From NCBI GenBank assembly GCA_030386875.1, contig CM059558.1:3667501-3731500 (forward strand): a stretch of DNA of 64,000 bases, read 5' to 3'. The notes under the pieces were generated by a model, which made no database searches, was not told the origin of the DNA, and was given only the letters and a program-made list of their open reading frames with translations. A program made the position numbers and the translations under genes. The stretch is from Morinoia aosen. Its lineage: Eukaryota > Arthropoda > Malacostraca > Amphipoda > Talitridae. Shown one piece after another: positions 21,492 through 32,330 of the stretch (position 1 is its first letter; each line of letters opens with the position of its first letter).

Positions 21492-21786
21492 ATAATAATG
21501 ATAATAATAATTAAGGCATCTACGGATGCTTTATTTCCAATCAAGCCTGATACATATCACCTTGTACATCGGATTTTCAAATGCCTTATAACTAACGCCA
21601 GGACGCCATGACGTTTTCCCCCGGTCAAGACCGGTACCCATTTCAGACACCTGGGTAGAGTAGGGTATTATGCTTGGAATTTTTCTCCTATACCCAACAG
21701 AGAAAATCGCCACCGCCAGCGCCGAGTTTCGAACCCGGGTCTCGGCCGCACGGCGGCAGAACCTCTAGCACATGGCTATCGCGAGC
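21492..21786 (-). mobile_element. tRNA-derived SINE, copy 1 (inside hAT)
   Basis: Read on the minus strand, the head carries a polymerase III A-box-like TAGCCATGTG and a B-box-like GGTTCGAAACT. These are followed by a body containing ACCGGTCTTGACCGGGGGAA and an AT-rich (ATT)n tail at 21492-21515. It is over 90% similar by eye to the copy at 37515-37794. It lies between inverted repeats inside the hAT element and is younger than that structure. Confidence 0.85.
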
Positions 21787-22387
21787 ACTATATAGCTCTA
21801 AACCCAAAATTTACTGTTGGGTTTAGAAATTTGAAAAAATTTGAATTTGAAAAAAAGCCTATATGAGTTTGTTAGAAATGCTCCAAGAATTCTAAAATTG
21901 TCTTTGGTTTTGTTCTAGCGTCAAAACTCGATGACGAGTCACGTTTGGAAATATCCAAAAATTATACCATAAAACTAATTTTTCGTAAAAAAACTTAGGC
22001 CTAAATCGAAAAAGTGACACGAGTAAAAAAAGTTTACTCATACAAAATACATATACTGGCCAATTTTCAAACAAATCGGACGAAAAAAGTTGAAAAAGTG
22101 GGATGATCTCAAGTTTGTTGGCTCACCCTTTGCTTCCGGCTTTATTTGAGCTCTGTGTTTACCTCTGTGGTGTGTATGTTATGTTCTCCAGAATGTGTGT
22201 GGTGGGTTTGAATGTGAATGTGTGTGGTGGGTTTTTTCCAGAATGTGTGTGGTTCAATGAGAGAAACTCAATGAGTTGAGAAACGCAATGAGTTTCTCAA
22301 TGTGTGTGGTTCAATGAAACTCGATAGTTCAATGAGAAACTCATTGAACTATTAAATAATGGGGTATGAAAATTAAGTTCTCTGCCA

Positions 22388-22633
22388 TTGACAGAGTTCT
22401 GGATCTTCTTAAGAACTCAATATCATGCTCTGGGTGAGAAAACTCTGAAATACATTTTGTCATTCGCCACGACCTACTTTTGTGAAATAGGATTTTCTAC
22501 ATTGACAATAGCGAAAACCAAGCCCAGAGCACGCCTACAGGTGAACAACGACATGCGTTTGGCACTTACTAACATCAAGCCCCGCATTGATCAAATGTGT
22601 AGGAGACATCAAGCCCATCCAAGAAATTTTTGA
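22388..22633 (+). pseudogene. hAT transposase C-terminal dimerisation domain (truncated)
   Basis: An 81-codon frame opens FWIFLRTQYHALGEKTLK and continues with LSFATTYFCEIGFSTL, ARLQVNNDMRLALTNIKPRI and a terminal HPRNF. This is the conserved hAT C-terminal dimerisation region as found in ZBED5/FAM200-like and Charlie-group transposases. The catalytic domain and BED zinc finger upstream are missing, so this cannot be an active transposase. The open frame may begin a few codons before the first Met. It lies within 350 bp of the right terminal repeat, as expected for the 3' exon of the parent element. Confidence 0.88.
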
Positions 22634-23079
22634 TGTCTTTTGTGTTTAATTCTGCACTTTTTTTGAAGGTATTTCGTTTTTTTGGTTATCTGTGTTGAAT
22701 GGTTGACTGTACATATTGTAATGAGTGTAAGCATCTATCTACTGTGGGTATTTCTCCCAATTTTATTTTGAATCGAATTTAAAACAATCAATTTGAAAAA
22801 TATTTTAAAAGCATATTTTTATATTTTGTTTACATAGAAATATGTAAATGGTATATTTACTGCATACTTATCATGTAATAGATATCTTGGGATGGCAATA
22901 ATAACTTTCGATTGGCTGGGGGTCCTCGGATGGAGCTTAAATATCTGGGGGTGCTTGGTATGGTAAAGTTTGGGAACCTCTGTTTTATGTCATAGAAAGA
23001 GTGTTCGTACGGACTTTAATCTCGAATCCGATTAAGGAAATTAGTTGACAGAAAATGTGAGGTTTCTGAGCTTTGATTT

Positions 23080-23370
23080 AGGTGAGTTTTCTTTATGTTG
23101 AATTGAAATTATGTTTGTAAGGACCAATTTTTTGGTTTACTGGAGTTGTATTTTTCTCACCTCCAACTTCCTTTTTCCACTTTAATCTCATATCAACCTT
23201 ATTTCTTAACGTACTGATTCTATGTGTTGGGGGTCCTGGTTACGAACACTCCTTGTGCATAGGATCTGTGTCCCCTCAACTCCATCCTAAACGGTGCCTT
23301 CATTTTTATTCTTATTGAACGCCTGTGTTGTGGATAAGGAGAGAGGCTGAACGAACTTATCTCAAATTCA
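23080..23370 (+). mobile_element. Old SINE-like family copy
   Basis: Family blocks occur in order on the plus strand: GGACCAATTTTTTGGTTTAC, then TTTCTCACCTCCAACTTCC, GTGCATAGGATCTG, CTCCATCCTAAACGGTGCC and GTTGTGGATAAGGAGAGAGG. The hairpin head is lost, and the tail is replaced by other sequence. Confidence 0.7.
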
Positions 23371-24294
23371 AAAATTTTGAATTCAAACTTGAAATTTTTC
23401 TTGAAAATGTTTTGGTACAAAGATGGCATATGTATGAATTTCATCACGTATTCTTCATTAGAATGCCAATTTGATTGTATTTCTGCGTGCAGCTTCTGTT
23501 AGACGTGCACGTTGTGCTGCGTTTTTATGATTTTTTACTAACGATTTCTGACTTGTTGAACATCACTGAGGACAGTATATTGATTTGTTCGGTCAGGTAA
23601 GGAATTTTTCCTTGGCAACCTTACACAATAGAAGTGAAGGTAATTATAAGGATTTTAACGCCTATCCAGTGAAGCATTTACTTTTTATTGAACATTGTAG
23701 TTCTTTCGTTGAACTAAATGTAATTTTAAGTTGAACAAGAATTGTTAGAAGTGAATTTCCAACTAAACGCAATTTAACAAGAACAAAACCGCAATGAGAG
23801 CGACGACGGGACACAGCAAGACGGCAGCAGCTCGCATAAACAAGGTAGTGCAGAGCTAGCCTTGAGGTCTCTGAACAGGGCCATAGGAGTTCAGGTACGA
23901 GCACGCTACTACAAGAGCAGAAAGGGCAACAGTAGAAACTGCATCAATGGATGCAGCGGTAGAGACTGTTGCAGTAGTAGTAGTAGTATACTCGGCAGTG
24001 GCAGCTAGACCAGTGGAATGACGTTGTAGTTGGATACTGTTGAAGAGTTATTCAGTTAATTGGCGCCTAGGTAGCAAATCGCGGGTTAAATAGTGTGAAA
24101 CGATTAGATCAATATTTGAGCACGATTCCACAAAATTATGGCACAACTCACCTAAGCTGATTTCAAATGCCTTATAACTAACGCCAGGACGCCATTGATT
24201 CAGCCCAGTGGGTCTCGGAACGCCACTTTTAGAGGGTAGAGAAATTTGAAACCCTATCAGACAAGGGGATAGTGGTAGTCAGGCTCACCGTAAG
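23371..24294. other. Unassigned; short SINE fragment and trinucleotide run
   Basis: A 34-bp match to the tRNA-derived SINE body (ATGCCTTATAACTAACGCCA) lies at 24162-24195. A GTA trinucleotide run lies at 23970-23982. At 24061 TTGGCGCCTAGGTAGC has the look of an LTR primer-binding site but lacks a supporting LTR. No gene is called. Confidence 0.4.
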
Positions 24295-24299
24295 GACAG

Positions 24300-24687
24300 T
24301 ATCACAACCTCCACTATAGCACAGTATAGGTTTCACATAGACATAGACACCACATAGTAATAGACATCAAGTTAGGTAAAATAGTTTACTCACCTCTTGA
24401 ATACCTTACAACATAACTAGATACTCAGATACCAGAATGTGGTTAGCGAGAGCAGAGCGGAGATAGAAAGGAATATATAGAATAGGGTAGCATAGAATTA
24501 GTACATTAGTTTAGAAATTAAGAAGTTAGATACCAACCACAGTAGGTAATATTATTTACACACTCGGTCAACATTTACTTGTTGTCGAGCCCGAGTTCAC
24601 TTGTAGACTGGCTGCGAGTGTTGCTGTCTCGAGCGTTGCCAACTATTGGTCTCTCTAACTAGAACTTACACTACTCGCTATATTACA
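24300..24687 (-). repeat. Gypsy 3' LTR
   Basis: This 388-bp copy appears identical to 29003-29390. On the plus strand it begins TATCACAACC and ends CTATATTACA. Confidence 0.95.
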
Positions 24688-24700
24688 CCCCTCCCTCCTT
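24688..24700 (-). promoter_or_regulatory. Gypsy polypurine tract
   Basis: AAGGAGGGAGGGG on the minus strand lies directly beside the 3' LTR, where plus-strand DNA synthesis is primed. Confidence 0.85.
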
Positions 24701-24751
24701 AATTAGAAACCCCCCCTGTATCCCCAGTCCCCTTATTCAGTATAGTCAATC

Positions 24752-27700
24752 CTAAAGGTCCATTCTCACCACAGGCTTCCGAGCTCGGGTAGACCTGCGC
24801 GAGATGCTAGCGCTTGGAGGCTCGTGCATCCTAGCCTCCTGGGTGGGAATCGGGTAATCAGGTGTTTCGGAGTCAGGTTCATGGGTCGGAGGTGGTGGGT
24901 ATGAATTTTGAGCAGGTTGTGGAAACACAACGGTTTCCTCCGTAGGTTGTTCCAAGGGTTCAGGGATGGTGTTCGAGCAGGTAATAACTTGGTCCTGGTG
25001 TCGACGAACGACCTCTCCCCCCCTTCAGTTGGCACTTGTAGGATACCGGGCCTGTTTTCTCAATGGTGGTAGCAGGGGTCCATTTTGGGGAACCCGGCGT
25101 GTATTGACGGACCATCACAGGTGACTCCAGCGGAATGTCAACCGCGCGAGACCCTGGGTGGTATCTTTTCTGAGCGTCCTGGCGTTGAGCAACTTTGGAC
25201 GCGATTGCTTCTGACGGCCAAAGCAGATCAAGACGAGAGCGAACTTTCCTGCCTAACATCAGTTCGGCAGGCGTAACACCTGTTGTCGTGTGAGGTGTTA
25301 GCCGATAGTTGAACAGGAACCTGTCTAGTGCTAGGCGTAGGGGTTCCGTTGACTTCCGTATATTCTTCTTGAAAGTTTGTACCATGCGCTCTGCCAGTCC
25401 ATTAGTTGAAGGGTGGTATGGTGCGCTTGTAATATGTCGCATACCACATGCCTTCACAAATTCTTGGAATTCAGCCGATGTGAAACACGTTGCGTTGTCT
25501 GAAACAATTGTTACTGGGAATCCAAATGTCGCAAAAGTGTGTTTCAGGCACAAGATCGTTTCGCTAGAGGTTGTAGTAGATGTGGGAAAAATTTCAACCC
25601 ACTTAGAGTGTGCATCCACGATCACTAGGTAGTATTTTCCATCCATTGGGCCCGCGTAGTCAATGTGTATGCGATGCCAAGGCTTCGCAGGCCATTCCCA
25701 CGGATGGAGTTCAGCTTTCGTCGGTGCGGCTCGAGTGCTCAGGCACTCGCTGCATGACTTAGTTGTTTCTTCTAGATCTTTATCCAGAAGGGGCCACCAC
25801 ACGTAGCTGCGAGCTAACTCCTTCATCCTGGATGATCCAGCGTGACCAGAGTGAAGTTCCTCCACAATGGCTTGTCTGAGAGCTTGGGGTACAATAATTC
25901 TTGCCCCCCAGAGCACACAGCCATTTTGTGTGGACAATTCGTCTCGCCTCCTAGTATACGGAGCGAGATCAGGGTCACCAATTACCATCGAAGGCCAGCC
26001 TACTTGGCAGTATTTGTATACCTTTGAAAGTACTGGGTCCCTTAGGGTGCTGTCGCGGATGTGGGTGCTGGTGACTGGAGCTGACTCGAGGAAGTTTACT
26101 AAGGACGTCCATTCCGCAGGAATAGGTGTGGCTTCCTCGGGAGTTGTCAAGGGTAGACGACTGAGAGCATCAGCCGTACCCAACAGCACGCCAGACCGGT
26201 GACGCAAGGTGAACTTGTAGGACTGCAGTAGTAAAGCCCACCTTTGGATGCGCCCGGATGCCATCGGAGGAATGCTTCTACCCGGATCAAATAGTCCTAA
26301 CAAAGGTTTGTGGTCCGTAACCACAGTGAAATCCTGTCCCCACAGGTAGCAATGAAATTTTCGAAGTGCGAACACCATAGCTAGGGCTTCTTTCTCAGTT
26401 TGAGAGTAGTTGCGTTCTGTTGCTGTTAGAGTTCGGGAGGCAAAATAGGCGGGGCGTTCAATCCCATCAATAAGGTGACACAGCACCGCTCCCACACCAT
26501 ACGCACTACTGTCAGCCACTACCACTATGGGTTTCTGAGGGTCAAAGTGGACTAGAGTCTGAGAGTCCAGGAGGGCTTGTTTAGATTTCTGGAAGGCTCT
26601 CTCCTGACTTGCATCCCATTTCCAAGGGGTTTTATCCCTCAGTAAGGTATTTAGGGGCTCCAGCATGGTTGCAGATGATTTTAGAAATTTCCTATAGAAA
26701 TTTAACAGCCCCAGGTAGGCTCTCAGTTGAGTCACATTAGTAGGAGCTGGTGAATTCTGGATTGCTGCTACCTTCTCGGCAGTGGGGTGCAATCCGTCCT
26801 TGTCGATTTGGTATCCAAGGTAGGATACCTGTGGCACTCCAATTTGACATTTATCCATTTTCAGTTTTAGCCCTGCCTCCTGTAGTTTAGATAAGACTTG
26901 ATAGAGACGCTTGTTGTGCTCTTTCTCATTAGTGGCACTCACCAGGACGTCATCCAGGTAGCAGAACACTCCTGGGAGGCCCTGCAATAGTCCTTCCATG
27001 GCACGCTGAAAGATTCCAGGTGCGGACGCAATTCCAAAGCTGAGACGGTTGTAGGCAAATAAACCTCTGTGGGTGTTTATTACCGTGAGTTCCTTGGAGT
27101 CTTCATCCAAGGGTAGTTGAGCGTATGCCTGAGACATATCTAGCTTGGAGTATATAACTCCTCCTGCTAACCCGCTAAATAGATCCTCCACTCGGGGTAT
27201 GGGGTAGGTATCAAGCCTAGTGGCTCTGTTGACTGTGAGTTTGTAATCCCCACATATGCGGATGCTTTGATCAGCCTTGAGCACAGGGACGATCGCCGCC
27301 GCCCATCTTGAATACTGTACAGGGGTGAGGATACCTTCCTGCACCAGTCTATCAAGTTCAGCCTCCACCTTAGGTCTAAGTGTGTAAGGCACGTTCCTGG
27401 CCTTACAGAACTTTGGTGGTATGGCTGGATCCACTTCTATTTTGAATTTTCTTCCCTTAAAGCAACCTAGACCTTGTTGAAAAAGGTCGGGGAATTTATT
27501 TGCTAACTCTTCAGGGCAAGTGATCACTTTGTTGACATTATTGGAAACTATAGTTAGCCCAAGGAAATCAATCAGGTCCCTACCCAGCAAGGCTGGCCCC
27601 TCCCTGTCTACAACCACAATAGTTGCTAGCTGAGGAACCATACCACTAGATTCACGCTGGATGTTAGCCCTAATCTCCCCACAAACTACCAGCTCTGCTC

Positions 27701-28769
27701 CCCCATAAGTCCTGAGCTTAACATCAGAAGGTCTCAGTTCGGGTCTTGACTTAGCTGGAATTTTAGAGTAGGTGGCCATTGAAAGGATAGACCTGGCAGC
27801 ACCTGTATCTACCTCCATCTCTAATGGCACACCATTTAGTAACAATTTTATTTTGATTGGGGGTTTCATTTCCTCGGCTAAAGCAAAAATGTCCCCATAA
27901 CATCCTGGATTGGGGGCTGGGTAGTCTGCACTGGTTCCATTGCTAGTTCCATTAGGGTTAGGGTGGTTTTCCCTCCCCCTTTTTTCATGCATAGCATGCA
28001 CAAAATTATTTTTGTTGCCTTTATCAGATTTCTTAATTGTCAATTTAAAACAACATTTCTTAAGATGGCCTTTTTGGCCACAACCATGACAAACACTGTC
28101 TTTATAGGGGCAATCTCTACGCCAGTGCAGATTACCACAGCCGCTGCATGCTGATTTGGGGTTAGCTTGAGTCTGAGTTTTGCCCTGAGGCTTAATAGCA
28201 GTTTGCTTAACTCTGCTCTGGCCTACATTTAGAATTGAATTTGGTTGCCTCAACCCCACTGTTTCTCTCAGTGTGGTTTCTTTAGCAGTAGCTAGATCCA
28301 TGGCCTTTTGCCATGTCAGGCCAGCCTCATTTAGCAAGCAATTTTGAATTTCATTACTGGACACACCCAAAATGAAACGATCCAGCAGGGTCTCTTCTAG
28401 CACTTCCTGTTTGAAATTACAGGTATTAGAAAGTGCTTTCAAGCTAGCCACAAAATCCGCAATGCTTTCCCCTTGTCTCTGGTTCCGCTTATGAAACCTA
28501 AACCTCTCAAAGATTTGATTTCTTGTTGGCTTAAAATGCCGTCTCAACGCTTCCACAATCTCGTCATAAGTAGCATCAAGTACTTTTTTAGGAGACACGA
28601 GGTCTCTAATGAGCCTAGCAATTTTAGGACCCACTAGTGAAATTAAGGTGGGGGCTTTTTTATTTTCCTCTATTTTGTTTATTAAAAAATAGCAGTGTAA
28701 TCTAGTTTCATAGTCTCCAAATTCCTCCTCTACAGGATTAAATTCTCCTACTGAACCTATCAATGGCAT
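24752..28769 (-). pseudogene. Gypsy gag-pol polyprotein, one frameshift near its C-terminus
   Basis: A 1269-codon frame (28769-24960) covers in order: gag capsid-like region (1-200); two CCHC zinc knuckles (about 208-240, CSGCGNLHWRRDC and CHGCGQKGHLKKC); aspartic protease (VDTGAA, about 320); reverse transcriptase with YLDD (about 604); RNase H (about 730); and integrase with an HHCC domain (about 930) and DDE core (HIDYAG, SDNAT and NGLAERMVQ, about 1000-1120). All catalytic motifs are present. A run of seven G (minus strand, near 25017-25023) shifts the frame just after the integrase core. The basic C-terminal tail continues in the adjacent frame to 24752 and ends RKPVVRMDL. Gag and pol share one frame, as in some Gypsy lineages. 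The break is either a recent mutation or a homopolymer sequencing error. Confidence 0.93.
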
Positions 28770-28988
28770 ATTGTATTTTTAGTAAGTCAAAAACACACTG
28801 TAAAAAAAAAATTTCACAGCACAAATAGTACAATCACTTGATCAATTTTAATTTTCTCCACTAGTCTAGCCAGTCTAGCAACACCAGTGAGCAGAAAAAC
28901 AATAACAAGAAATTTCACTAGGCAAATTTTATGTTCCCTCACTAGTCAGTAGTCACTACCACTTAGTCACTTAGAGCAGTTCTACCAA

Positions 28989-29001
28989 ATCCTCGTCGCC
29001 A
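28989..29001 (-). promoter_or_regulatory. Gypsy primer-binding site, tRNA-Ser type
   Basis: TGGCGACGAGGAT on the minus strand begins one base inside the 5' LTR. It matches the complement of the 3' end of metazoan tRNA-Ser(GCU), whose acceptor end is ATCCTCGTCG plus CCA. Confidence 0.85.
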
Positions 29002-29002
29002 A

Positions 29003-29390
29003 TATCACAACCTCCACTATAGCACAGTATAGGTTTCACATAGACATAGACACCACATAGTAATAGACATCAAGTTAGGTAAAATAGTTTACTCACCTCT
29101 TGAATACCTTACAACATAACTAGATACTCAGATACCAGAATGTGGTTAGCGAGAGCAGAGCGGAGATAGAAAGGAATATATAGAATAGGGTAGCATAGAA
29201 TTAGTACATTAGTTTAGAAATTAAGAAGTTAGATACCAACCACAGTAGGTAATATTATTTACACACTCGGTCAACATTTACTTGTTGTCGAGCCCGAGTT
29301 CACTTGTAGACTGGCTGCGAGTGTTGCTGTCTCGAGCGTTGCCAACTATTGGTCTCTCTAACTAGAACTTACACTACTCGCTATATTACA
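29003..29390 (-). repeat. Gypsy 5' LTR
   Basis: This 388-bp copy appears identical to 24300-24687. On the minus strand it would carry the promoter and the transcription start. Confidence 0.95.
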
Positions 29391-29395
29391 GACAG

Positions 29396-30497
29396 GAAGA
29401 ACAGTTGAAGGTTCGTTTGCTTAGGAAAAAGTTAGAGAGAAAGAAACCTAATCCTCCACTCCAACCTTTCTAGACCCCAAACAAACTATACTAAATTCAC
29501 CGATGGAGGATGTTCCCCAGACGTACTAAGGTAAGACTGCAGTGAATAATTTAACGTGAACCCTGACAATCAAAGAAATAACCTAAACAGGTCACAGGCA
29601 CACCAACATAACGATAGTTGAAGTTAGATTTTAGGAAGATGAAGGAACCTCGGCCACTGCCACTCGCTGCACCAAGAACACCGCGCCGCCTCCCTAACAC
29701 GGGGCTGCAGCAACCTCAGTCCTGCTCTACCAGGGTGTCGATCGCATCTGTCTCACGTTAGAAACATGCTACCGAAGTAGCGTAGATGCGCCGCCAAACT
29801 AAATTTCTTATCGTCAAGTGTTTCATGTATTTTCGTTTTCTAAACATAAAGAAAACATTTCTATTTCACATCTTGTGGTTGATTTGAACCTTTGTCATGG
29901 ACATTGGAATCTCTTTTGTTTTACGACTAGTAGACATCAGTAATTTTATATTGAGGAATTCCCTATAAAATAAGAATACCTTTTATGTTTTCAACAAACT
30001 TTTATTTTTGTTTAGAGTTTTTTTTGATGGCGAAATGTTTATGTTAGCCTCGTGCGACGGCCGCTCTTCCTCGCGTGTGTTTACTGGGAATCTTTTGTGC
30101 TAGCCTTATTTTGGTAGAAATTTTAACACAAAGTGTTGTATTATGAATCATGTTTGCCGCGTTAGCAGGCGCGTTTTATTGACCTGTAGGCAGGAAAAAT
30201 TAGCTTCAAGTTTCTACGACATCGGCTTTTTGTATTCGAGGCAAAATAATTTATTTCCCCCATTATACCTTCAACAAAATCAGCTCCTGCTGCGGCAGCC
30301 TGAGCTCCTGTGTGAATGTAAGAGGAGACTGTCCAGCCTGGCATTATTTAGTAGTATTGACGGTTTTGATGAGCTTCCAGTCCTAGTGTGTAAAGGAAGA
30401 TATCCGAGGGAATAGATTTTATTTCATATGTCAATGAAGTACTCAACCCCTAACGCAGCTGATGTCTACTTCCTACGGTGTGTTTTCTGCTTTAACC
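29396..30497. other. Unassigned sequence with GC-rich patches
   Basis: GC-rich patches lie at 29640-29800 and 30040-30070. The 90-codon frame at 30143-30415 (MNHVCRVSRRVLL...) has Leu-rich composition and no recognisable domain or splice context. It overlaps an equally long frame on the other strand, so I do not call it. Confidence 0.4.
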
Positions 30498-30510
30498 TCT
30501 TTACGTTAAG

Positions 30511-30868
30511 CCCCTCAGGGGGATACAATTGTTGTATCTATGGGAATTATCGCTCACAGGGGGACAATGTTAGGGCCCGAACTGTGGGTTAGGTAGGCTT
30601 TTTTTTGTTAGAATAAAATGTTTTTGTTATGTCGAGGACCAACTATTTTTGGTTCACTGCTGTCCTGTTTTTCAGCACCTTCTACTTCCTTCTTCAACTT
30701 TGTCTTGTTTCATAATCTTCTTTCACAACTTACTGTTTCTATGCCCTTTCTGCATAGATTCCGCGTTTTCATAACTCCATACTAAATGGTGCCTTCCTCC
30801 TTCCTCTCTTTGGATCGCATTTGTTGCTGCGGGTAAGAAGGCTAAAACTAACGACTAATCTAATCTAA
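30511..30868 (+). mobile_element. SINE-like retroposon, full-length, 13-bp TSD
   Basis: A perfect 13-bp TSD, TCTTTACGTTAAG, lies at 30498-30510 and 30869-30881 around a 358-bp copy. The head is CCCCTCAGGGGGATACAATT and the tail is CTAATCTAATCTAA. The second hairpin is preserved in GATACAATTGTTGTATC with one changed loop-side base. Confidence 0.92.
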
Positions 30869-31739
30869 TCTTTACGTTAAGCATTTTCACAATTGAAATT
30901 GGTTGTGATGAATTTCGTTTGATAACTTCTGTAATAAACCTTCTAACTCTTGCAGTATCAACGCATAAATGTTTCCTTGACGTTTTACTAGTAGAATATT
31001 TTACATTTCTGCATGTGTTCTAATTTGTAGCTAAGGATGCACTTTTACCGCTATGTCCTCTGTTAATTTAGCTACTGTTCTAGATATTAGAATAGGTGCT
31101 GCGGTTTCTCCTCAAATTAGATATAACGCTTTTTGTATTAAGATTGTTTTCTGAAAATCCTTGTGTTGAATTTATTGCATCAACTTTCAGAAATTGTAAC
31201 ATTTTTTTGTTTCTTATAAAAAATTAGGGGTGTGGTACCAGGGAGTTTTTTATATATTTCGAAAGGTAATGTCGGCATGTTCAACTGTTTCTGTATTTTT
31301 TACCGAGTATATAAATTTTCATACCTATAATACTGACAGTTCTTGGTCTTCAGTTCAATTTCTTTTCTCTCGGTCAAATATGCGCAAATAAATTCGGGGA
31401 GAAATAGCCTGATTAGGTCGCTTAATCTAGAATGTAAGGCTAAATATAACTTTAGAGAGCTTTGATCTGTTTTTAACTGGTAAACATCCTATATAGTCCC
31501 CCGTCCTTCCTGAGTGACATCAGGACATCACTCACATCGTCCTTGTATTCCAAATGCTTCGATGAAAAGCCCCCATTCCCTGGGTTTCAGTACGATAGTT
31601 GCAGAGAAATTACCGTAACATTTCGTTCAAGACCACAAAATTTGGTCCATATAGGCTTCAGTGCCTCGCCAGATTTGATCAAATCGTCCGCGCGAGTTCG
31701 GGGCAACGCCGCGATTTTCCGTTTACGTTCACCGCTTCT

Positions 31740-32055
31740 GGAAATGGGGATGTGCTTTAGAGCTTCCGCGGGGCATATGTGAGGTCTCAAGCTAATGGTA
31801 GAGTATGCTTTCGTTTTCTGGAATATATTTTGGATTTTGTTTTCTTGCGGATTTTTCTGGTTTAGTTCTGTTCGGTTTTCCCGCAACTACTCCTTCATTT
31901 TTTATCCCATTTCATAATCTTCCTAATCAATTTTTGGTTTTTATGTAATTTGGGCGTAAATTCGGCGTTCCCTTAGCTACATACCATACGATGCTTTTTG
32001 CCTTTTGTCTTTGGAACGCCCATGTTGCAGTAGGGAGGCTCAAACTCAATTACAC
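31740..32055 (+). mobile_element. Old SINE-like family copy
   Basis: Family order is preserved: ATATGTGAGGTCTCAAGC, a T-rich section, TTCTGTTCGGTTTTCCCGCA, TTTCATAATCTTCC, CGTTCCCTTAGCTACATACC and GTAGGGAGGCTCAAACTC. The hairpin head is not recognisable. CpG-rich sequence (31680-31760) lies just upstream. Confidence 0.75.
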
Positions 32056-32159
32056 AATGATGGGGAGCCTGTGACCTGACCGTCGTTAGCGAAACTCTGC
32101 CCTCGTTTCATAATTGCTACAGTAAATGTAATATCTCTCGAATTTTTTAACCTTTGTTA

Positions 32160-32330
32160 AATAAAAAGTAAACACAACCGGCCAAAAATGATGGGATTCT
32201 AAATTTTTCACCCAAATCCTTCAGATGTGGATGACAAACAAATATATCCATCCTAATAGAACCCGCGATAAAAATATTCATGTCCTGGTGCACTGGTGAA
32301 TCTCGTATCACAGATACAGTCATCAGACAT
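32160..32330 (-). repeat. Dispersed repeat related to 6690-6825
   Basis: The reverse complement shares about 100 bp with 6710-6815, including TTGTTTGTCAT and ACATCTG. No termini or function identified. Confidence 0.6.

Larger units (their letters stand above)
20481..22982 (+). mobile_element. hAT element with ZBED-type transposase remnant
   Basis: A perfect 8-bp TSD, TTTTATGT, lies at 20473-20480 and 22983-22990. The terminal inverted repeats are CTGTGGTTCCCAAACT and AGTTTGGGAACCTCTG, typical of hAT elements of the Charlie/ZBED type. The 2502-bp element keeps only the C-terminal transposase segment (22388-22633). The remainder is non-coding, with G runs at 20826-20839 and 21198-21209, internal duplications (20928-21200 resembling 21860-22110) and an inverted copy (21355-21480 against 21835-21955) around a tRNA-derived SINE. 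A perfect 13-bp-stem hairpin with an AAA loop lies at 22324-22352. Confidence 0.9.
24300..29390 (-). mobile_element. Young Gypsy (Metaviridae) LTR retrotransposon
   Basis: Two 388-bp LTRs appear identical by eye, and the whole element is bounded by the 5-bp TSD GACAG (24295-24299 and 29391-29395). The element lies on the minus strand. The LTR runs TGTAATATAG to GGTTGTGATA in that orientation. The primer-binding site TGGCGACGAGGAT (28989-29001) is complementary to the 3' end of tRNA-Ser(GCU). The polypurine tract AAGGAGGGAGGGG (24688-24700) abuts the 3' LTR. One gag-pol frame fills the interior and there is no env. LTR identity implies very recent insertion. Confidence 0.96.

Noticed and set aside
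21710..21786. tRNA gene at the B-box-like sequence
   Set aside because: Only A- and B-box-like motifs are present. No acceptor or anticodon stem forms, and the sequence continues into a SINE body shared with 37515-37794.
24061..24076. TTGGCGCCTAGGTAGC as an LTR primer-binding site
   Set aside because: No LTR upstream and no gag-pol downstream, so the match is too short to support an element.
25010..25030. Programmed frameshift in Gypsy gag-pol
   Set aside because: The shift is downstream of the integrase core at a G7 homopolymer and not at a gag/pol junction. Mutation or sequencing error is simpler.
30143..30415. 90-codon frame as a small gene
   Set aside because: No domain, no splice or promoter support, and a competing frame on the other strand.
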